Notes: generated by a model not told the origin, from the letters alone. Shown: positions 35,140-44,559, numbered from the stretch's first letter. The stretch is 64,000 nt of DNA from an uncultured Microbacterium sp. (GCF_947489255.1 NZ_CANLCY010000001.1:744001-808000), one strand, 5' to 3'. A program made the numbers and translations.

Positions 35140-37185
35140 GTGACCGCCGAGATCCGTGAACTCACCGCGCAGGACGACCTCGACCGCGTTGCCGAGTTCT
35201 TCGCCCGGAATGCCTATGGCCCGCCGAGTGGTGCCCTGACGGGAGCATGGCTCGGAGGCGTGTTCCGCGAGCGCGGTGTGCGTCTCTTCCTGGTCGCGGA
35301 GGAGCGCGGCAAGATCGTCGCGACCATCGGTTACGCGGCGATGTCGGGACGTCGGGTGGCCCCGGCGGGTCAGCTCTTCGCGGGGATGTTCGTGATCGCG
35401 CCGAGCCATCGGACGGGCATGCTGGCGGGGCGCCTTTTCACCGATTCCTTCGACCGATTGGTCGCCTCAGGAGTCCGGGGTCTGCGTGTCGAGGTCGACC
35501 CGGCGAACACCCGCGCGTTTCCTCTTTACGTCCGTGTGGGGTTCAGAGCCCTCGACGGGATGACCCCGGATGAGGACGGTTACGTCGAGCTCGTCAGTGT
35601 GCTCCCCGGGGTGACGGCTGATCTGATGAACAATGCGGCCACCTGGACAGGTCGATCGCTCGGTGGGGGTCAGCGCAACTGGCGCTCCATCCGGAGCTCC
35701 CGCGCACAATCCGTCAACAGTGGAATCGTCCGCCGTCCGAAGGGCGTCGACGCGATCCGCTACGAGTTCGAGCTTCCCGGCCTCTTCGTCAGCGCGACCG
35801 GCCGTGTGAACGACGCCGCGCTTCTGGCACTCTCTGTGAACGATTCCCCGGCACCGGGTTTCGTGCCGCCGGATGACAACGACGGTGCGCATCGCACCCA
35901 TGTCACGAGGTCGAGGGCGGTCGGGGACTTCACGGTGGCCGTCGATGACCGAGGTGCCCTCGTCGTCTCGCATCCGGCTCACCTCGGTCCCGTTGTCGCC
36001 GACCCGCATCCGGTCGCAGGGGCGTCGGCCGCGGGTCCGCGGCGACCGCTCTCGCGTCCCGTGGTGGTCGACATGGCTGTCGACAGCTGGCGCATCGACG
36101 ACGGCGACGTGGAGCGCGTCGTGGAGTTCCTCCCGTCCGGGGTACGGGTGACAGCGACGAGTCGGGACGCGAGCGAGGTGGTGAGTTACCCCCGCCTGGG
36201 GTTGCGCGTCGCGCACCTCACTCTCCTGCGCGACGGCACGGAGGTGCACTCCGCCCACGCTGTGCGCGGGCGGTGGCCCGTCGATCGCGTGGACTTCGAG
36301 GCGGCCGCTGACGCGACGAGCTCTTGGCCGGCCGATGGCGCTGAGGTCGTCTGGAGCGACGGACTTTCGGGAATCACCGTTGCGGCGACGCGTCTTCGGG
36401 GACGAAGGATACGGCTCGAGGGAGGGCACCTGGTCCGCCTTTCGGGCGAGGGGACGGCGGGGTACGACCTGGCGTTGACGGCGGCCGCGCGCTCCGCCTT
36501 CGAATGGACGGAAAGCGACTGTCGAGTGATCGACACGTGGCGGCGCTCGCGGCGCGCCCTGGCCGACGTCATCCGCACGACGACGGACGCAGGAACGCTC
36601 ACGGTGGCGCCGGACGCCGGGCTCGTGGAGTGGACTCGCGACAGCCTCACCGTGGTGTCGTCGCCGTTCCCCTCCCGGCGGTCGATCGGTCCACTCACGA
36701 CAGTCTCGACGGCGCTCTGGGTGTGCGCACAACCGGATCGCACGGATGGCGATCGAGGTGCGGTGTGGCCGACGGACGACGCCCGGGTCCCCTTTCAGGC
36801 GGGCGGAGAATGCGACGAGGCGGGATGGTCCCTGGTGACGTTCGAGGGAACCACCGATCTGGGCCTGCGGGTGAGCGCCCGCGCCGAGGAACGCAAGCAG
36901 GAGGCCGTCGTCTTCCTGATGCTCGCCAAGGTGAAGCGGGTCGCGGTCGCAGACGCGGCGGGTGGGCGGGTCGACCTGGATGTGTCCCCGGGACCGTGGC
37001 GCACGTGGACGCGGGAAGCGGGTTTCCACATGGACCAGGGGTGGCTTCACCTCGCACCCGTGTGCGGAGCCTCTCCCGAGATTCTGATCCGCTCCACCCC
37101 GCAGGGCGTGCTGATCGCCGCCTACTCGCGACTCTCCTCGAAGCCCACGGCGACGGTGTGGCGCTTCCGGTGGGAGGCGTCATGA
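35140..37185 (+). CDS. GNAT-like domain fused to a large beta-rich domain of unknown function
   Basis: The 681-aa protein begins with a GNAT-like domain (residues about 1-155, FAGMFVIAPSHRTGMLAGRLF and NTRAFPLYVRVGFRAL). About 520 residues follow with many short beta-strand-like segments, Trp-rich spots and no membrane helix or signal peptide. I do not recognise the second part; it resembles carbohydrate-active beta-sandwich proteins only in a general way. It overlaps the next gene (ATGA) and starts 10 bp after the dehydratase gene, so it belongs to the pathway. It may acylate the carrier-bound chain, by inference. Confidence 0.75.
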   Translation: MTAEIRELTAQDDLDRVAEFFARNAYGPPSGALTGAWLGGVFRERGVRLFLVAEERGKIVATIGYAAMSGRRVAPAGQLFAGMFVIAPSHRTGMLAGRLFTDSFDRLVASGVRGLRVEVDPANTRAFPLYVRVGFRALDGMTPDEDGYVELVSVLPGVTADLMNNAATWTGRSLGGGQRNWRSIRSSRAQSVNSGIVRRPKGVDAIRYEFELPGLFVSATGRVNDAALLALSVNDSPAPGFVPPDDNDGAHRTHVTRSRAVGDFTVAVDDRGALVVSHPAHLGPVVADPHPVAGASAAGPRRPLSRPVVVDMAVDSWRIDDGDVERVVEFLPSGVRVTATSRDASEVVSYPRLGLRVAHLTLLRDGTEVHSAHAVRGRWPVDRVDFEAAADATSSWPADGAEVVWSDGLSGITVAATRLRGRRIRLEGGHLVRLSGEGTAGYDLALTAAARSAFEWTESDCRVIDTWRRSRRALADVIRTTTDAGTLTVAPDAGLVEWTRDSLTVVSSPFPSRRSIGPLTTVSTALWVCAQPDRTDGDRGAVWPTDDARVPFQAGGECDEAGWSLVTFEGTTDLGLRVSARAEERKQEAVVFLMLAKVKRVAVADAAGGRVDLDVSPGPWRTWTREAGFHMDQGWLHLAPVCGASPEILIRSTPQGVLIAAYSRLSSKPTATVWRFRWEAS

Positions 37186-37244
37186 CCGCGGTCGTCCCCT
37201 TCGCAGACGCAGACAACTCGACCGACGACCTTTCAAGGAGAATC

Positions 37245-38225
37245 ATGTCCACGAGCTCGGAGTACTTCTCGCTTCGTCGAACCGCGGGCGCCTACGCGCG
37301 CGGCACGACCATCCATTCGATCGGAGGTGCGGGCCGCGGCGCCCTTCTGTCGCACGTCATCGCCCGGCCGACCGAGTTCGCCCAACCAGGATCGGTCGTC
37401 GACTCGCTCGTGCTCGATGACGATGGCCGGGTCGTGGACTTCGTGCTCGCCGTTCTCGATGAGGACCGCACCCTCGTGATTTCGGAGCATCGCCCGGATG
37501 CCGGCGAGGACATGCGCGCGGTCGCGCTCTCGCTCGGAATCCACGATGTGACGGTCGACGTCCTCACCGGCTGGGGAGTCCTCGCCATCGAGGGCCCCCG
37601 CTCGTGGGAAGTCGTCGGTGGACTCGCCGCAGACGATATCGCGACCCTGCTCCTGAACGAATGGCAGCCCGTCGAGATCCCGGGGGCGTCGGTCGCGCTT
37701 CTCGCGCGAACCGGCACGACGGCCGAGTACGGGTACGTCGTCGTCGCAAATGTGGGCCCGGGAGTGCTCATGGACGTTTTCCGGCCCCGACTGGCCCAGG
37801 TCGGGGGTGCATTCGTCGGCCCCGAGGCTCTCCTCCGGGCGCGGATCGAGGTGAACCATCCGGTGGTGCCCGACCAGTTCGACGGCATCACCGTGCCCGA
37901 GGCGGGGGCCGGGTGGGCGGCGGGTGTCGGTCGCGAAGACCCGTACCGTGGAGCCGGTCACGCCGTCCCGCCTGAACGCCGACTCGTTGCCGTTCGAGCG
38001 ACCCGTTCCCTCGAGCGTGGAAGCGCGGTCGAGGCCGGCGGGGTGACGGTGGGTCGCATCCATCTCTGCGCGGCCGATATCGACGGCGAGGGCGGCTATG
38101 CCCTCGCCCTGCTCGATACCCCCTTCGACGTCCCCGGGCTGGAGCTGACCGCCGACGGTCGGACGATCCGAACAGTGTCGCGGCCGGCGGTCCAGCCCGT
38201 CTCCTGGACCGAGACCATCGGATGA
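37245..38225 (+). CDS. GcvT-like folate-binding (aminomethyltransferase-fold) protein
   Basis: The 326-aa protein fits the GcvT/YgfZ/DmdA fold (EYFSLRRTAGAYARG at the start, then VLAIEGPRSWEVV, TGTTAEYGYVVVA, and the C-terminal RLVAVRATR and GGVTVGRI barrel). GcvT family enzymes transfer one-carbon units to or from tetrahydrofolate. A role in C1 transfer within this pathway is inferred. I chose ATG 37245 because AAGGAG lies 5 nt upstream; ATG 37182 in the same frame overlaps the previous stop and would add 21 residues. Confidence 0.8.
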   Translation: MSTSSEYFSLRRTAGAYARGTTIHSIGGAGRGALLSHVIARPTEFAQPGSVVDSLVLDDDGRVVDFVLAVLDEDRTLVISEHRPDAGEDMRAVALSLGIHDVTVDVLTGWGVLAIEGPRSWEVVGGLAADDIATLLLNEWQPVEIPGASVALLARTGTTAEYGYVVVANVGPGVLMDVFRPRLAQVGGAFVGPEALLRARIEVNHPVVPDQFDGITVPEAGAGWAAGVGREDPYRGAGHAVPPERRLVAVRATRSLERGSAVEAGGVTVGRIHLCAADIDGEGGYALALLDTPFDVPGLELTADGRTIRTVSRPAVQPVSWTETIG

Positions 38226-40624
38226 TCGCCTCCGACGTCGTCGTCACCGGGGTCGGGTTGCTCGCGGCTGTCGGCCTCGACGCCCAGCGAAGCTGGGCCG
38301 CCATCACAGCAGGTTCTTCCGGCATCTCCCGTGTGACGTCGGTCGACGCCGACGGCTTCATCTCGCAACTCGCGGGGGAACTGCCCGGGGGTTCCGACTG
38401 GAAGGCCACTGTGCCGCGCCGAGCCGGGCGGGGTAGGGTCGACCGATGCCATGCCATGGCGCTTGATGCGACCGAGGAGGCCGTCGCCGGTGCCCGTCTC
38501 GCGGCGGCCGACTATGCACCGGAGCGCGTGGGCATCTCGTTCGGTACATCGTTGGGTGGCGCACGCTCCGGTGAGGCCTTTCACCGCCAGTGGCTCGAAG
38601 AGGGGTTGCGACGTGCGGACGCGAGCCTCCTCCGCCAATATCCTCTCCATTCGGTCGCGGACTACATCGCGGAGCAATTCGGCTACACCGGACCTCGAAC
38701 TGTGCAGTCGAATGCATGCGCTGCGGGGGCGGTCGCCATTGCCTACGGCGTGGAACTCATCGAGAGCGGGCACGCGGATGTCGTGATCGCGGGAGGGGTC
38801 GATCCTCTCGCCTACTTCTCGTTCGGCGGCTTTTCCTGCCTCGAGGCGCTGGACCCCCTGCACTGCGCCCCGTACACGCGCAGCAGCGGTCTCAACCTCG
38901 GCGAGGGGGCCGGCGTCGTCGTGCTCGAGAGGCGGGCTGCGGCGCAGGCGCGCGGCATCCCCGTTCTCGCCGTGGTCCGGGGCTATGGCCTCAGCGCGGA
39001 CGCGCACCACCCCACCGCTCCGGATCCCACCGGGCGGGGTGCGCTTCGCGCGATGAGAGCCGCGCTCGACATGGGCGGATTGTCGCCCGACGATGTCGAC
39101 TACGTGAACGGACACGGCACGGGCACACCCGCGAACGACAGCACGGAGACGCGGGCCATCGCTCAGCTGCGTCCGTCCGACCCGCCTCCCCTCAGCTCCA
39201 CCAAGTCGATGATCGGGCACACGCTCGGCGCTGCCGGAGCCGTGGAAGCGGTCACGGCCGTGCTCGCGCTTCGTGACAGCGTGTTCCCCCCGACGGTCGT
39301 TCCGCCCGATGCGATGGACGCGCCGCATGGCCTCGATATCGTCCCCGCGGCTGGACGAACGGGTGCTTTGTCAGCGGCGCTGTCCAACTCCTTCGCGTTC
39401 GGCGGCAACAACGCATCCCTTCTGCTCACCCGCGACGACCCCGCTGCTCGGGGGGAGTCGTCTGCGTCGACGGAGCGCCCCGTCGTCATCACCGGTACCG
39501 CAGCCATCGCGGCGGATGCGAAAGACTCGGCCGACGTGCGAGCCCTCCTCCGGGCGTGGAAGCCGGCGTACGGAACGCAACGGGTCACGCTGGAGGGCTA
39601 TGGCGATTTCCCGGTTGCGGAGATCCCGGAAAAGCACCTCACGCGCGGTGTGAACCCGCAGATGCTGCGACGCATCGACAATCTCGGACGCCGAGCCGCG
39701 GTCGTGGTGGCGGACCTGCTGCGCGAGCGCAAGCTGAGCCGCGACGAAGCCTCGCGGACGGGGCTGATTTTCGCCACCGGAACGGGCCCCCTGTCCACGG
39801 TGGAGGCCTTTCAGAGAGAACTCATCCAGACAGGGTCCGGCAACACGCGTCTCTTCCCGAATACCGTGATGAACGCGGCCGGTGGCCACGTCGCCCTGCT
39901 CAACAGGCTTCAGGGACCCACGGCCACGATCTGCGCGGGCGGGACGTCCGGCATCTCCGCGCTTCACTTCGCCACCCGTCTGATCCAGCGCGGAGCGGCG
40001 GACCGGATGATGGTGCTCTCGGCGGACGAGGCGCCCGTGGCGATGCTGGCGGCGCACGCGCGTATCGATGGATTCCTCTCGCGGGAACGCTGTCTCCCGT
40101 TCCGGAACTCGGGCAAGGTCTTCGGCGGAGCCGGCGTGGCCGTTCTTCTGGAGGCGGCCGCGACGGCTCCGCAGGAAAAGACGATGGGATGGATCGAGGG
40201 ATTCGGCATGACCGGGGACGCGAGTGGCCCGGGACGACTCGAGGCCTCGAGCGACGGCTGGTCGCGGTCGTTCCGGAGTGCTCTGGTCGACGCAGGAGTC
40301 GCCGCGTGCGACGTGGACGTCGTCGTCTCGGCGGCGTGCGGTCGCGCTGCGATCGACGACACCGAGACGACGGCGGTCCGGGATGCCGGTCTGAGTTCGG
40401 CCGTCCTCTCGGCACCCAAGGAGATCTTCGGCGACGCGGGGGCCTCGTCGGCGTTGCTCGGTGTCGCTCACGCGCTCTGGATGAGCGAGGAGACGGACGA
40501 CGGCGCCCTCGATCGAAAAGCGCGAGCGAGCCCGGGCCGTTCACTACCGAGGCGGGCGATCGTCTCGTCGTACGAGGTGGGAGGCAGCTATCAGTCCGTC
40601 GTCGTTCGGTCTCGCGACGCCTGA
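38222..40624 (+). CDS. Fused ketosynthase and chain-length-factor-like protein
   Basis: The 800-aa protein is two FabF-like domains in one chain. Domain 1 (residues 1 to about 405) has the active triad Cys166 (SNACAAGAVA), His298 (NGHGTGT) and His333 (KSMIGHTLGAAGA). Domain 2 (about 420-800) keeps the fold but not the triad: the Cys position is Gly574 (CAGGTSG), the GHGTGT is ACGRAA, and the last GH is GD. This matches a KS-CLF heterodimer of type II polyketide synthases, here in one polypeptide. It would build the chain on the ACP. The ATG overlaps the GcvT-like stop. Confidence 0.88.
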   Translation: MIASDVVVTGVGLLAAVGLDAQRSWAAITAGSSGISRVTSVDADGFISQLAGELPGGSDWKATVPRRAGRGRVDRCHAMALDATEEAVAGARLAAADYAPERVGISFGTSLGGARSGEAFHRQWLEEGLRRADASLLRQYPLHSVADYIAEQFGYTGPRTVQSNACAAGAVAIAYGVELIESGHADVVIAGGVDPLAYFSFGGFSCLEALDPLHCAPYTRSSGLNLGEGAGVVVLERRAAAQARGIPVLAVVRGYGLSADAHHPTAPDPTGRGALRAMRAALDMGGLSPDDVDYVNGHGTGTPANDSTETRAIAQLRPSDPPPLSSTKSMIGHTLGAAGAVEAVTAVLALRDSVFPPTVVPPDAMDAPHGLDIVPAAGRTGALSAALSNSFAFGGNNASLLLTRDDPAARGESSASTERPVVITGTAAIAADAKDSADVRALLRAWKPAYGTQRVTLEGYGDFPVAEIPEKHLTRGVNPQMLRRIDNLGRRAAVVVADLLRERKLSRDEASRTGLIFATGTGPLSTVEAFQRELIQTGSGNTRLFPNTVMNAAGGHVALLNRLQGPTATICAGGTSGISALHFATRLIQRGAADRMMVLSADEAPVAMLAAHARIDGFLSRERCLPFRNSGKVFGGAGVAVLLEAAATAPQEKTMGWIEGFGMTGDASGPGRLEASSDGWSRSFRSALVDAGVAACDVDVVVSAACGRAAIDDTETTAVRDAGLSSAVLSAPKEIFGDAGASSALLGVAHALWMSEETDDGALDRKARASPGRSLPRRAIVSSYEVGGSYQSVVVRSRDA

Positions 40625-40640
40625 GGGTCTGAAAGCGGCG

Positions 40641-41174
40641 GTGTGGTCCGTCGAGGCCCGTCCCTCTCCAACCGACGCGCTCGGCCGATTGCTCGAACCG
40701 TCTGCTTCACGCGTCCTGCGAGAGATCGTGAAGGTGACGCCTTGCGAGGGTGGAGGGCGTTGTAGACCCCACGCCGCGGCGAGCGGACGGTGGGTGTGTC
40801 CGGGATGCGGAATGCACTGGAGTACAACGGCAACTCCGGGTCGTGCGATGGTCAGTCGATCCGCGTTCCCCTGCGGCATCGACGTCGAGCGGACCGACCG
40901 TCAGCGGCCTGCCGCTTTCCGCGCCGCGAGTCGGTGGTGCGCATCGCCCATCCGCAGCGCTCGACAATGGACTCAAGCCGAGGCGATCTGGAAGGCCACC
41001 CGTCCCGTGCCCCTCCTCGGGGTCGACCTCATCCCGATTCCCTTCGCGACGGGCTCGGGGTGGCAGCTCAGCGCCGACGTATCCTGGTGGGTTCACTCAT
41101 CCGAGTCGAACGGAGGCTACGTCTGGTCGCTGGCGGTGTCGCGCCGATCTCGCGCGATGCTCTCCGGGGAGTGA
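40641..41174 (+). CDS. 4'-Phosphopantetheinyl transferase
   Basis: The 177-aa protein has the Sfp-type metal and CoA motifs GIDVE (D81, E83) and WTQAEAIWKAT (W110, E114, K118). It would convert the apo-ACP of this operon to the holo form. The N-terminal third is divergent and unusually rich in Cys. The GTG start lacks a good ribosome-binding site and lies 16 bp after the synthase gene, so it is probably read through from it. It is the last gene of the operon. Confidence 0.8.
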   Translation: MWSVEARPSPTDALGRLLEPSASRVLREIVKVTPCEGGGRCRPHAAASGRWVCPGCGMHWSTTATPGRAMVSRSAFPCGIDVERTDRQRPAAFRAASRWCASPIRSARQWTQAEAIWKATRPVPLLGVDLIPIPFATGSGWQLSADVSWWVHSSESNGGYVWSLAVSRRSRAMLSGE

Positions 41175-41279
41175 GGTGCGCTCCCCGCCCATCTCACCCA
41201 TGGATGAAGGTGGCGCGGGGGAATCGCGGAATGAACGGCGTGAGGCGAGGCGACGAGGGGGAACGAGATGAGCAGTCCC

Positions 41280-41324
41280 TAGCATCCGGGTATGCGGCAA
41301 TCCACTTCGGCTCTCCTCCCATGA
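41280..41324 (+). promoter_or_regulatory. Leaderless promoter and 10-codon upstream ORF
   Basis: TAGCAT (41280-41285) is followed after 6 nt by ATG 41292, the same geometry as at 30661-30673. This ATG opens a ten-codon frame (MRQSTSALLP) whose TGA overlaps the ATG at 41321 (ATGA). A ribosome translating it would end exactly on the start of the membrane protein gene. Confidence 0.5.
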
Positions 41325-41998
41325 CTGCACGACCGCAGCCCCCCGGGCGGGATCTGCTCGATGACGGAGGTCGACTGAGTGCGCAGTATCGCGTCGCGGC
41401 GTGGCTCGTGATCGCGCAGGGAGCGGTGATGGAGGTCGGAGCCTTCCTCGCAATGCCGGTCCTCGTCATGCTGGACGTAGACGAGAGCGGAATCGGCGAA
41501 CACTTCCACTTCGCCTTGCGATACTTCCAAGACAACCTCTATCTCCTCATGGTCATGAGCGGGATTTTCGGCGTCCTTCGGGTTCTCGGGGGTGTCGGTA
41601 TTCTTCGGAACCGTTTATGGGGTCTCGTCGTGACTGCGGTGATGTGCCTCGTCACCCTCGTTCTCATGATCTTCATGCTCCCGGCGGGCATCGCCGATGG
41701 CCTGCTGTCGGGCGGGGCCCTCGTGCTCATCGTCGTCTCGTGGTGCGGGCAGCGTCCTCTGCCGGGGCGAAAGGTTGCCGAGGGCTGCGGGGGCGGTGCC
41801 CCGGCGACCGGCCAACAGGGCTCGACGCCCGGGGGCCTCTCGCCGAAGCGGTCATCTCGTGCCTCACGGCGCGGCTCAAAAAACGAACCTCGCAGGCCGA
41901 AGCGACGTGGTGCGCTGGGCGGAGTCCGGAGAAGTGAGCCGGCGCGGCCAAGGCGGAGCGAGCGGACGGATCAGGTCACGACGCGGGCGGGCACGTGA
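41321..41998 (+). CDS. Integral membrane protein of unknown function
   Basis: The 225-aa protein has four hydrophobic helices between residues about 20 and 145 (VAAWLVIAQGAVMEVGAFLAMPVLVML, YLLMVMSGIFGVLRVLGGVG, WGLVVTAVMCLVTLVLMIFMLPAG, LLSGGALVLIVVSWCG). The C-terminal 75 residues are basic, low in complexity and probably disordered. I do not recognise the family. It lies after the biosynthetic operon but has its own promoter and a short upstream frame. Confidence 0.65.
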   Translation: MTARPQPPGRDLLDDGGRLSAQYRVAAWLVIAQGAVMEVGAFLAMPVLVMLDVDESGIGEHFHFALRYFQDNLYLLMVMSGIFGVLRVLGGVGILRNRLWGLVVTAVMCLVTLVLMIFMLPAGIADGLLSGGALVLIVVSWCGQRPLPGRKVAEGCGGGAPATGQQGSTPGGLSPKRSSRASRRGSKNEPRRPKRRGALGGVRRSEPARPRRSERTDQVTTRAGT

Positions 41999-42134
41999 GC
42001 GCGAACTCGATTGTCGCGTCGCACTGCTCACACCTCGCTCCCGCCGGCACAGCGGCATCCGCACCCCCTCCCATCGAAGGGACAAGGGTCGGGCGGTTTC
42101 ACCCCCGTCCGGTAGGGTGGACGCTTGGCACAGA

Positions 42135-42152
42135 TCTCTTGATATCAAGAGA
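42135..42152. promoter_or_regulatory. Perfect palindrome upstream of sucC
   Basis: TCTCTTGATATCAAGAGA is an 18-bp perfect palindrome, 45 bp before the sucC start. It is AT-rich in an otherwise GC-rich region. It is probably an operator of a dimeric regulator controlling sucCD; I cannot name the regulator. Confidence 0.65.
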
Positions 42153-42196
42153 CTTTCGCCTCCTCCCACCACCGATCGCCCAGCGAAGGATTGTCC

Positions 42197-43360
42197 GTGG
42201 ATCTCTACGAGTACCAGGCACGTGATCTGTTCGAAAAGTACGAGGTGCCGGTGCTCGCCGGCATCATCGCCGACACCCCTGAGGAGGCGAAGGCGGCCGC
42301 TGAGAAGCTCGGTGGTGTCGTCGTCGTCAAGGCTCAGGTCAAGACCGGAGGCCGCGGCAAAGCCGGCGGCGTGAAGGTCGCGAAGAACCCCGACGAGGCG
42401 TTCGAGGCGGCCCAGGCCATCCTCGGTCTCGACATCAAGGGTCACGTCGTCAAGCGCGTCATGGTCGCCGCCGGCGCCCGCATCGCCAAGGAGTTCTACT
42501 TCTCGGTGCTGCTCGACCGCGCCAACCGCTCTTACCTCTCGCTCTCCAGCGTCGAGGGCGGCATGGAGATCGAGGAGCTCGCCGTCGAGCGTCCCGAGGC
42601 GCTCGCCCGCGTCGAGGTCGACCCGCTCGAGGGCATCACCCCCGAGAAGGCCCTCGAGATCGCCAAGGCCGCGAAGTTCGACGACGAGCTGGCGCCCAAG
42701 GTCGCCGACGTGTTCGTGAAGCTCTTCAACGTCTACAAGGGCGAGGACGCCACTCTCGTCGAGGTGAACCCGCTCATCCAGAGCGAAGACGGCGACATCA
42801 TCGCCCTCGACGGCAAGGTCTCGCTCGACGAGAACGCCGGCTTCCGTCACCCCGAGCACGAAGAGCTCGAAGACAGGGACGCCGCCGACCCGCTCGAGGC
42901 CAAGGCCAAGCAGCACGACCTCAACTACGTCAAGCTCGACGGTCAGGTCGGCATCATCGGCAACGGCGCGGGCCTGGTCATGTCGACCCTCGACGTCGTC
43001 GCCTACGCCGGTGAGAAGCACGGCGGCGTCAAGCCCGCCAACTTCCTCGACATCGGTGGCGGCGCCTCGGCGACCGTCATGGCCGCCGGCCTCGACGTCA
43101 TCCTCGGCGACGAGCAGGTCAAGAGCGTCTTCGTCAACGTCTTCGGCGGCATCACCTCGTGCGTCGCCGTGGCCGAGGGCATCGTGAAGGCCCTCGAGAT
43201 CCTGGGCGACACCGCGACCAAGCCGCTGGTCGTCCGCCTCGACGGAAACCAGGTCGAAGAGGGTCGCGAGATCCTCGCCGCCGCCAACCACCCGCTCGTC
43301 ACTCTCGCCGCCGGTATGGACGAGGGCGCCGACAAGGCCGCCGAACTGGCCAACGCGTAA
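42197..43360 (+). CDS. sucC: Succinyl-CoA synthetase beta subunit (ADP-forming)
   Basis: The 387-aa protein has an ATP-grasp fold at the N-terminus ([38 protein letters not shown]) and the C-terminal ligase domain with [13 protein letters not shown] and the FVNVFGGIT motif. With SucD it interconverts succinyl-CoA and succinate, with ATP formation, in the TCA cycle. I chose GTG 42197 because AAGGA lies 6 nt upstream. sucD follows after 19 bp. Confidence 0.97.
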   Translation: MDLYEYQARDLFEKYEVPVLAGIIADTPEEAKAAAEKLGGVVVVKAQVKTGGRGKAGGVKVAKNPDEAFEAAQAILGLDIKGHVVKRVMVAAGARIAKEFYFSVLLDRANRSYLSLSSVEGGMEIEELAVERPEALARVEVDPLEGITPEKALEIAKAAKFDDELAPKVADVFVKLFNVYKGEDATLVEVNPLIQSEDGDIIALDGKVSLDENAGFRHPEHEELEDRDAADPLEAKAKQHDLNYVKLDGQVGIIGNGAGLVMSTLDVVAYAGEKHGGVKPANFLDIGGGASATVMAAGLDVILGDEQVKSVFVNVFGGITSCVAVAEGIVKALEILGDTATKPLVVRLDGNQVEEGREILAAANHPLVTLAAGMDEGADKAAELANA

Positions 43361-43379
43361 GGGATAGGGACAGAGAGAA

Positions 43380-44282
43380 ATGTCGATCTACCTCAACAAG
43401 GACTCCAAGGTCATCGTCCAGGGCATCACCGGCGGCGAAGGCACGAAGCACACCGCCCTCATGCTCAAGGCCGGCACGCAGGTCGTCGGTGGCGTGAACG
43501 CCCGCAAGGCCGGCACCACGGTCACCCACAAGGACGCCGCCGGCAACGACGTCGAGCTCCCCGTCTACGCCTCGGTCGAAGAGGCCATGCGCGAGACCGG
43601 CGCCGACGTGTCGATCGCGTTCGTGCCCCCCGCCTTCACGAAGGATGCGATGGTCGAGGCCATCGACGCCGAGATCCCCCTCCTCGTCGTGATCACCGAG
43701 GGTGTGCCCGTCGGCGACACCGCCGAGGCGTGGGCGTACGCGAAGTCGAAGGGCGAGAAGACCCGCATCATCGGCCCGAACTGCCCCGGCATCATCACGC
43801 CTGGCGAGGCCCTCGTGGGCATCACCCCCGCGAACATCACCGGCAAGGGCCCGATCGGCCTCGTGTCGAAGTCGGGCACCCTGACCTACCAGATGATGTT
43901 CGAGCTGCGCGACCTCGGCTTCTCGACCGCCATCGGCATCGGCGGCGACCCGGTCATCGGCACCACGCACATCGACGCCCTCGCGGCGTTCGAGGCCGAC
44001 CCCGAGACCAAGGCCATCGTCATGATCGGTGAGATCGGCGGAGACGCCGAAGAGCGCGCCGCCGACTTCATCAAGGCCAACGTCACCAAGCCGGTCGTCG
44101 GCTACGTCGCGGGCTTCACCGCTCCCGAGGGCAAGACGATGGGCCACGCCGGCGCCATCGTGTCCGGCTCGGCCGGTACCGCTCAGGCGAAGAAGCAGGC
44201 CCTCGAGGCCGCCGGCGTCAAGGTCGGCAAGACGCCGTCCGAGACCGCGTCGCTGATGCGCGAGATCATCGAAGCGCTCTGA
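43380..44282 (+). CDS. sucD: Succinyl-CoA synthetase alpha subunit
   Basis: The 300-aa protein has the CoA-binding Rossmann start ([19 protein letters not shown]) and the phosphorylated His256 in GHAGAIVSG, the catalytic intermediate. It pairs with SucC. It is followed by a strong hairpin terminator at 44297-44324. Confidence 0.97.
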   Translation: MSIYLNKDSKVIVQGITGGEGTKHTALMLKAGTQVVGGVNARKAGTTVTHKDAAGNDVELPVYASVEEAMRETGADVSIAFVPPAFTKDAMVEAIDAEIPLLVVITEGVPVGDTAEAWAYAKSKGEKTRIIGPNCPGIITPGEALVGITPANITGKGPIGLVSKSGTLTYQMMFELRDLGFSTAIGIGGDPVIGTTHIDALAAFEADPETKAIVMIGEIGGDAEERAADFIKANVTKPVVGYVAGFTAPEGKTMGHAGAIVSGSAGTAQAKKQALEAAGVKVGKTPSETASLMREIIEAL

Positions 44283-44296
44283 CGTTCCGCTTCTGA

Positions 44297-44324
44297 GGGC
44301 CCGGATGCCACGGCATCCGGGCCC
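44297..44324 (+). terminator. Terminator of sucCD
   Basis: GGGCCCGGATGCC pairs with GGCATCCGGGCCC (13 bp, 2-nt loop) and is followed by TTT. It lies 15 bp after the sucD stop. Confidence 0.9.
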
Positions 44325-44559
44325 TTTCGCGTGCCCGGGGCCGCGCTTCCGGTGCCCGCGCGACGGTCCGCCACCCGCGCAGGACCGCAGGCTCCCGCGG
44401 CCACCGCGGCGGCTGGGCGGCCGACGGGCGAAGCCCGGCGCCGAGATGACCCGGGTCTTCCGAGACCGCCCGCGGGTCGTCGCCATGGCGGGTCATCCGG
44501 GGAATCTCGGGTCTTCTCGCCGTTCGGGGCGCGGCGCGCCACCGCGGCAGCGACGAGAA

